Source of the DNA: Oceanidesulfovibrio marinus
GTDB taxonomy: Bacteria; Desulfobacterota; Desulfovibrionia; Desulfovibrionales; Desulfovibrionaceae
Length of the DNA: 64,000 nt
Assembly (NCBI RefSeq): GCF_013085545.1
Contig: NZ_CP039543.1
Coordinates: forward strand, 1,488,001-1,552,000
Direction: 5' to 3'
The notes under the pieces were generated by a model. It was not told the origin of the DNA. It saw only the letters and a list, made by a program, of their open reading frames with translations, and ran no database searches. This document shows positions 59,711 to 64,000 of the stretch, piece after piece. A program made the translations under genes and the position numbers. Position 1 is the stretch's first letter. Each line of letters begins with the position of its first letter.

Positions 59711-60255
59711 GAATCCACTCCTTCTTGTTGCGGGTCCGCCTCCAGTCTGGCGGCAAGGTCGGCCGCCAGCTGATCCAGCGGCATTTCTCCGTTCACAACG
59801 ATATGCGCCGTGTCTTTGTACAGTGATTCGCGTTCCGCCAGCACCTGGGCCACCTCTTCCACCGGCGAACAGCCTGTGAGCGACGGCCGCTGCCCGGGCT
59901 GCAGGTCTGAGCAAAGCCTGTCCGCCAGCACCTCTGCCGAGGCTTCTATGTAGACCACGATACCGGCCTCGCGCATCCTTTCGCGGTTTGCCGGGTCCAG
60001 CACCACGCCGCCGCCGGTGGCGATGACGAGGGGGCCGGGACGCGTGGCGATCTCGTCCAGAATTGTGGTCTCCAACTCACGAAATGCGGGCCATCCTTCG
60101 CGCTCCACCAAATCCGATATCGGACAACTAAGACAGTCCACGGCCACCACGTCGGCATCCACGAACGCCGCGCTCATGTGCTCTGCCAGCAGTTTACCTA
60201 GGCTTGATTTGCCGGACGCTCGCAGGCCGATGAGAAAGACGCGCTCATGAAGCAT
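59707..60255 (-). CDS. aroK: Shikimate kinase
   Basis: The 182-residue kinase has the P-loop GLRASGKSSLG (near residue 9), DADVVAVD and the late ATGGGVVL. It supplies shikimate-3-phosphate two steps before AroC. Start ATG 60255 is a standard N-terminus (MLHERVFLIG). It overlaps aroC. Confidence 0.92.
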   Translation of the reverse strand: MLHERVFLIGLRASGKSSLGKLLAEHMSAAFVDADVVAVDCLSCPISDLVEREGWPAFRELETTILDEIATRPGPLVIATGGGVVLDPANRERMREAGIVVYIEASAEVLADRLCSDLQPGQRPSLTGCSPVEEVAQVLAERESLYKDTAHIVVNGEMPLDQLAADLAARLEADPQQEGVDS

Positions 60256-60274
60256 TGTTCTTGCTATCCCCAGT

Positions 60275-60314
60275 AAAAGAAACGCCCCACATCGCCGCAA
60301 GGCGAGTGGAGCGT
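60275..60314 (-). terminator. Terminator after uvrA
   Basis: On the minus strand an ACGC-CCAC-CGCC type stem with three mismatches, then TTTCTTTT. It separates uvrA from aroK, which therefore needs its own promoter or read-through. Confidence 0.6.
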
Positions 60315-60355
60315 GTTGCGATATTTCGAGGTTCATTCACCATGCGTTCGATGTC

Positions 60356-63139
60356 TTATGCGATAGCTTCGGTCGCTTCCGCAACAAGGAAACTGCCTGT
60401 TACGGAATCCGGGTCGTTCATGATCTCCTCGGGCGTTCCCTTGGAGACGATGCAGCCGCCGGCCTCGCCGCCGCCGGGCCCCAGGTCGATCACGTGGTCG
60501 GCCGCGCGGATAACGTCGATGTTGTGCTCGATGACCACAACGCTGGCGCCGCGGTCCACCAGCTTGTGCAGCACCTGGATGAGCTTGCCCACCTCGTGCA
60601 TGTGCAGGCCGGTGGTGGGCTCGTCCAGAATATACAGCGCTCCGGGCAGGCTGCGCTTGCCCAGCTCCCTGGATATCTTGATGCGCTGGGCCTCGCCGCC
60701 GGAAAGCGTGGTGGCAGGCTGGCCCAGGGCCAGATACTCCAACCCCACCTCCTTGAGCACGGTGAGCCGTCGTTCAAGCGCCGGATAATTTTCGAAGAAA
60801 GCTAGCGCCTCGCGTACGGTCATGTCCAGTACATCAGCGATGTTTTTACCTTTATACGTGACTTCCAGGGTCTCGCGGTTGTAGCGCTTCCCCTTGCACA
60901 CGTCGCAGGTCACGTAGATATCCGGCAGAAAATGCATCTCCACGCGGATCTGGCCGTCGCCCTGGCAATTCTCGCAGCGGCCGCCCTTGACGTTGAAGCT
61001 GAAGCGGCCGGGTTTGTAGCCCCTGGCCTTGGCCTCCGGCGTCTGGGCGAAGATGTTGCGTATCTCGTCGAAAATCTTGGTGTACGTGGCCGGATTGGAG
61101 CGCGGGGTGCGGCCGATGGGCGTCTGGTCGATCTCGATGATCTTCTCCACCTGCTCCGCGCCTTCGATGCCGCGGATGAGACCGGGATTGTCCACCTTGA
61201 TGCCCCGCGCCAGGGCCAGGTGCTTATATAAGGTATCCACCACCAGGGACGACTTGCCCGAGCCGGACACGCCGGTGACGCAGACAAGGTTGCCCAGGGG
61301 GATCTCGCAGTTCACGTTCTTGAGATTGTTGGTCTGCGCGCCCATGAGCTTAAGCGCGCCTTTAGACTCGCGCCTGGTTGTGGGCGGAATGATCGCCAGG
61401 TCGCCGCGCAGGTACTTGGCCGTGAGCGAGTCCGGGTTGGTCAGCAGCCCTCCTTCACCGCGCACTGGTCCGGTATGTACCAGCTCGCCGCCCAGGCGGC
61501 CGGAGCCGGGACCAAGCTCCAGCACATGGTCGGCGCTGCGAATCGTTGCCTCGTCGTGCTCCACCACCAGCACCGTGTTGCCGCGGCTCTGCAGGTTGCG
61601 CAGGGTGTCCAGCAAGCGCTGGTTATCCCGCGGATGCAGGCCGATGGAGGGCTCGTCCAGCACGTAGGTCACGCCCACCAGGCCGGAGCCCAGCTGCCCG
61701 GCCAGCCGGATGCGTTGCGCCTCGCCGCCCGAGAGCGTGGACATGTTCCGCGCCAGGCTCAGGTAGTCCAGCCCCACGTTGGCCAGGAACGAGAGCCTGT
61801 GGATGAGTTCCTTGAGCAGAGGCTCGGCAATGAAGCTCTTGTGGCCGGAGAACTCCTGCGTTTCCAGCCAGGTGAGCGCCCGCGATATGGGCAGGGAGCA
61901 GAACTGGTAGATATTCAGGTCGCCCACGCGCACTGCCAGGGCCGCCGGCTTGAGCCGCGCCCCGTCGCACTCCGGGCAGGGCCGGCTCTGCCGGTAGCGG
62001 GAAAGCTCGTCCCGCCAGACACTGCCAAAGCCCATGCCCATCTCCAGAACGTTCACCACCCCTTCCCAGCCAGCGCCGGCGTCGCCAAAGAACAGCGCTT
62101 CCCACGCTTCCTGCGAATAATCCTCGAACGGCGTCTTCAGCGTAAACTTGTGGCGCTTGCCCAGCTTCTTCAACCGCTCCTCGTACCGGCCGAACACGGA
62201 CTCCCGCCGCCACGGCAGCAGCCCGCCTCCTTCCAGGGAAAGGCCCTTGTTGGGCGCCAGCAGGTTGGGCTCGAAGTACTCCACGCTGCCGATGCCGGAG
62301 CAACGCGGGCACGCGCCCTGCGGCGAGTTGAAGGAGAAAAGCTGCGGCGTGAGCTCCGGCAGGCTGATCTTGCACGTGGGGCAGACAGACTGCGTGGAAA
62401 AGACGCGGTCTTTGTCCTCGCCCACGACCTGCACCTGCAACCGGCCGCCACCGTAGGAGAGCGCGAGCTCCACGGAGTCCGCCAGCCGGGTGCGCAGCCC
62501 GTCCTTGCTCACCAGCCGGTCCACCACTAGGTCGATGGTGTGCTTCTTGTTCTTCTCCAACTGCGGCAACGGCTCCAGCGGCGTGACCTCGCCGTTGATG
62601 CGCACGCGGGCAAAGCCCTGGGCCTTCAGCTTCTTGAGCCGGTCCAGGTGCGTGCCCTTCTGATGGTCCACCAGCGGGGCCATGAGAATGAACTTGGTGC
62701 CCTCGGGCAGATCGAGAATCTGGTCGATGATCTGGTCCGAGGTCTGGGCCTCGATGGGCCGGCCGCACTCCGGGCAGTAGAACGTGCCCAGCCGGGCGAA
62801 AAAGACGCGCAAAAAGTCGTAGACCTCGGTGACCGTTCCGACCGTGGACCGCGGGTTGCGCGAGGCAGTCTGCTGCTCCAGGCTGATGGCCGGAGACAGG
62901 CCCTCGATCTTGTCCACCTGGGGCTTGTCCATCTGCGGCAGGAACTGCCGCGCGTAGGCCGAGAGGGACTCCACGTAGCGGCGCTGGCCCTCGGCATACA
63001 CGATGTCGAACGCCAGGGTGGACTTGCCGGAACCGGAGGGCCCGCAGATGACCACGAGCTGGTCGCGGGGGATCTCCAGGGTGAGATCTTTGAGGTTGTG
63101 CTGCTTTGCGCCTTCTATGCGTATAACCTGATGTTTCAC
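60356..63139 (-). CDS. uvrA: UvrABC excinuclease subunit A
   Basis: The 927-residue ABC-type ATPase recognises DNA damage in nucleotide-excision repair. Two P-loops are seen (GPSGSGKST at 33-41 and GVSGSGKSS near 625), two zinc-finger Cys sets, the LSGGEAQRI signatures, and the C-terminal DEPTTGLHMHEV. The start is GTG 63139 with GGAG upstream. Single gene, with its own terminator. Confidence 0.97.
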   Translation of the reverse strand: MKHQVIRIEGAKQHNLKDLTLEIPRDQLVVICGPSGSGKSTLAFDIVYAEGQRRYVESLSAYARQFLPQMDKPQVDKIEGLSPAISLEQQTASRNPRSTVGTVTEVYDFLRVFFARLGTFYCPECGRPIEAQTSDQIIDQILDLPEGTKFILMAPLVDHQKGTHLDRLKKLKAQGFARVRINGEVTPLEPLPQLEKNKKHTIDLVVDRLVSKDGLRTRLADSVELALSYGGGRLQVQVVGEDKDRVFSTQSVCPTCKISLPELTPQLFSFNSPQGACPRCSGIGSVEYFEPNLLAPNKGLSLEGGGLLPWRRESVFGRYEERLKKLGKRHKFTLKTPFEDYSQEAWEALFFGDAGAGWEGVVNVLEMGMGFGSVWRDELSRYRQSRPCPECDGARLKPAALAVRVGDLNIYQFCSLPISRALTWLETQEFSGHKSFIAEPLLKELIHRLSFLANVGLDYLSLARNMSTLSGGEAQRIRLAGQLGSGLVGVTYVLDEPSIGLHPRDNQRLLDTLRNLQSRGNTVLVVEHDEATIRSADHVLELGPGSGRLGGELVHTGPVRGEGGLLTNPDSLTAKYLRGDLAIIPPTTRRESKGALKLMGAQTNNLKNVNCEIPLGNLVCVTGVSGSGKSSLVVDTLYKHLALARGIKVDNPGLIRGIEGAEQVEKIIEIDQTPIGRTPRSNPATYTKIFDEIRNIFAQTPEAKARGYKPGRFSFNVKGGRCENCQGDGQIRVEMHFLPDIYVTCDVCKGKRYNRETLEVTYKGKNIADVLDMTVREALAFFENYPALERRLTVLKEVGLEYLALGQPATTLSGGEAQRIKISRELGKRSLPGALYILDEPTTGLHMHEVGKLIQVLHKLVDRGASVVVIEHNIDVIRAADHVIDLGPGGGEAGGCIVSKGTPEEIMNDPDSVTGSFLVAEATEAIA

Positions 63140-63268
63140 AAGAACTCCAACATATTCGGGGGAATGGATAGCTGTTTGGGATGCGGGCCGTACATGCCAG
63201 CATAACCAGTCAAGTTAGCCATCCCCGGCGAAAAAACAAGACCGTTTCGGCCTAAAATTCGAAAAGTG

Positions 63269-63955
63269 TCAGGCTCCCAGCGCCATGGTGATGAGGACGA
63301 CGATGACCAAGGCAGGCAGGAGATTGGACAGGCGGATACGCGCCAGCTCCAGCAGGTTGATGCCAATGCCCAGGATAAGCGTGCCGCCCGTGGCCGTGAG
63401 CGCGGTGATCACGGGATCGGAAAATATCGTCTGCAGACTGGAGGCGAAGAACGTGAGCCCGAACTGGTAGATGGCCAGCGGGATGATGGAAAACAGGACG
63501 CCCACGCCGTAGGTGGAGGCCAGGGCGATGGAGGCGAAGCCGTCCAGCATGGACTTGGTGAGCAAAAGCGCCGGGTCGCCGCGCAGGCCCTCGTCGAATG
63601 CGCCCAGGATGGTCAACGGCCCAACGCAGAAGATGAGGAAGGCGGTGATCATGCCGTCGGTGAAGTGATCGGACTTGGAGCCCACTTTTTTCTTGAGCTT
63701 TTCCGCCAGCGCCATGAAGCGATCTTCGAGGTTCAACAGCTCGCCGGCGATGGCGCCCAGCACAACGCTGAAGATGAGCACAAGTGGGTTGGGCACCTTG
63801 AACGCCATCTGCATGCCGATGACAAGGGTGCACAGGCCGAGGCCCTGGAACACGATGGTGCGCACGCGGTCGGGCATGCGGCCGTGGGCTACGAGGCCGA
63901 TTGATCCGCCGGCGATGACAGCGGCTATATTGACGATGGTGCCGATGGGAAGCAT
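63269..63955 (-). CDS. DUF554 membrane protein
   Basis: The 228-residue integral membrane protein has six to seven hydrophobic helices. It begins MLPIGTIVNIAAVIAGGSIGL and has FCVGPLTILGAFDEGL and KSMLDGFASIALAS, matching DUF554 (YdfK-like); the family resembles small-solute transporters but its substrate is unknown. No clear ribosome site precedes the start; it lies 6 bases after the stop of a partly seen gene. Confidence 0.9.
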   Translation of the reverse strand: MLPIGTIVNIAAVIAGGSIGLVAHGRMPDRVRTIVFQGLGLCTLVIGMQMAFKVPNPLVLIFSVVLGAIAGELLNLEDRFMALAEKLKKKVGSKSDHFTDGMITAFLIFCVGPLTILGAFDEGLRGDPALLLTKSMLDGFASIALASTYGVGVLFSIIPLAIYQFGLTFFASSLQTIFSDPVITALTATGGTLILGIGINLLELARIRLSNLLPALVIVVLITMALGA

Positions 63956-63961
63956 GGAAAT

Positions 63962-64000
63962 CTAGGCGGCGCCGGCCAGAGGCGTCGGTTTCAGGGAGCT
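63962..64000 (-). CDS. 3' end of a gene running in from the right edge
   Basis: Only twelve codons (SSLKPTPLAGAA) and a TAG stop are visible on the minus strand, 6 bases before the DUF554 start. The short spacing is typical of an operon, but so little is visible that it cannot be told from a chance frame. Confidence 0.3.
   Translation of the reverse strand, partial: SSLKPTPLAGAA

Overview
The window is about 64 kb of GC-rich, densely coded chromosome and looks like an anaerobic sulfate reducer of the Desulfovibrionales. This inference rests on gene content: a tungsten-type aldehyde:ferredoxin oxidoreductase with its own sulfur-carrier and E1-like partners, a non-cysteine (sulfide-using) Thi4 thiazole synthase under a TPP riboswitch, a DUF4212/SSS acetate-type symporter pair, RecD2, a family-4 uracil-DNA glycosylase, many hybrid kinases, and two families of short dispersed palindromic repeats. 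No rRNA, tRNA, CRISPR array, prophage or transposase was seen.

Layout. 1-9070 (mostly +): the 3' end of leuS, holA-radC (overlapping), acylphosphatase, lon with a small downstream gene, a Cys-rich unknown, and two tandem MliC-like lipoproteins, the first directly behind a 105-bp repeat (element B). 9123-13610 (-): a four-gene overlapping operon with two membrane proteins carrying five heptad Arg-Thr arrays of DUF202 type, each behind a GspE/MshEN-like N-terminus, then a histidine kinase and a single-domain response regulator. I rate this the best candidate for an undescribed system. 14228-16453: hybrid kinase. 16580-20240: TPP riboswitch-thi4, two convergent genes matching the two halves of animal D-glutamate cyclase, and UDG. 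20256-27534: small proteins, a SPOR-like secreted protein, a nucleotidyltransferase, a REC-PAS-GGDEF-EAL protein and unknowns. 27738-31561 (+): the aldehyde oxidoreductase cluster (aor, a beta-grasp-like protein, MoaD-like, ThiF-like).

31672-38749 (-): symporter small subunit and symporter, then a cNMP/CBS/DUF294 protein, a DEDDh exonuclease, an HDOD protein and a GAF-like protein. 39128-47853: cvpA-mazG, hisC-cmk, a universal stress protein, a gene with a good sigma-54 promoter, pncC-thpR, an unknown, a periplasmic binding protein fused to an inactivated cytidine deaminase domain, and a PilZ protein. 47908-60255 (-): an unknown, then a long tightly packed run read from 58508 down to 48619 (receiver protein, recD2, hybrid kinase, NlpC/P60 lipoprotein, mobB with an Fe-S extension, moeA, ymdB-type phosphoesterase, tyrS), preceded by aroK-aroC. 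60356-64000 (-): uvrA, a DUF554 membrane protein and the last codons of a further gene.

Two repeat families stand out. Element A (four copies, about 117-136 bp, several stacked hairpins) sits between genes, twice inside apparent operons. Element B (two copies, exactly 105 bp, 8-bp terminal inverted repeats) resembles a MITE; one copy starts with the stop codon of the aldehyde oxidoreductase gene. All function calls come from reading motifs by eye; no database search was run.
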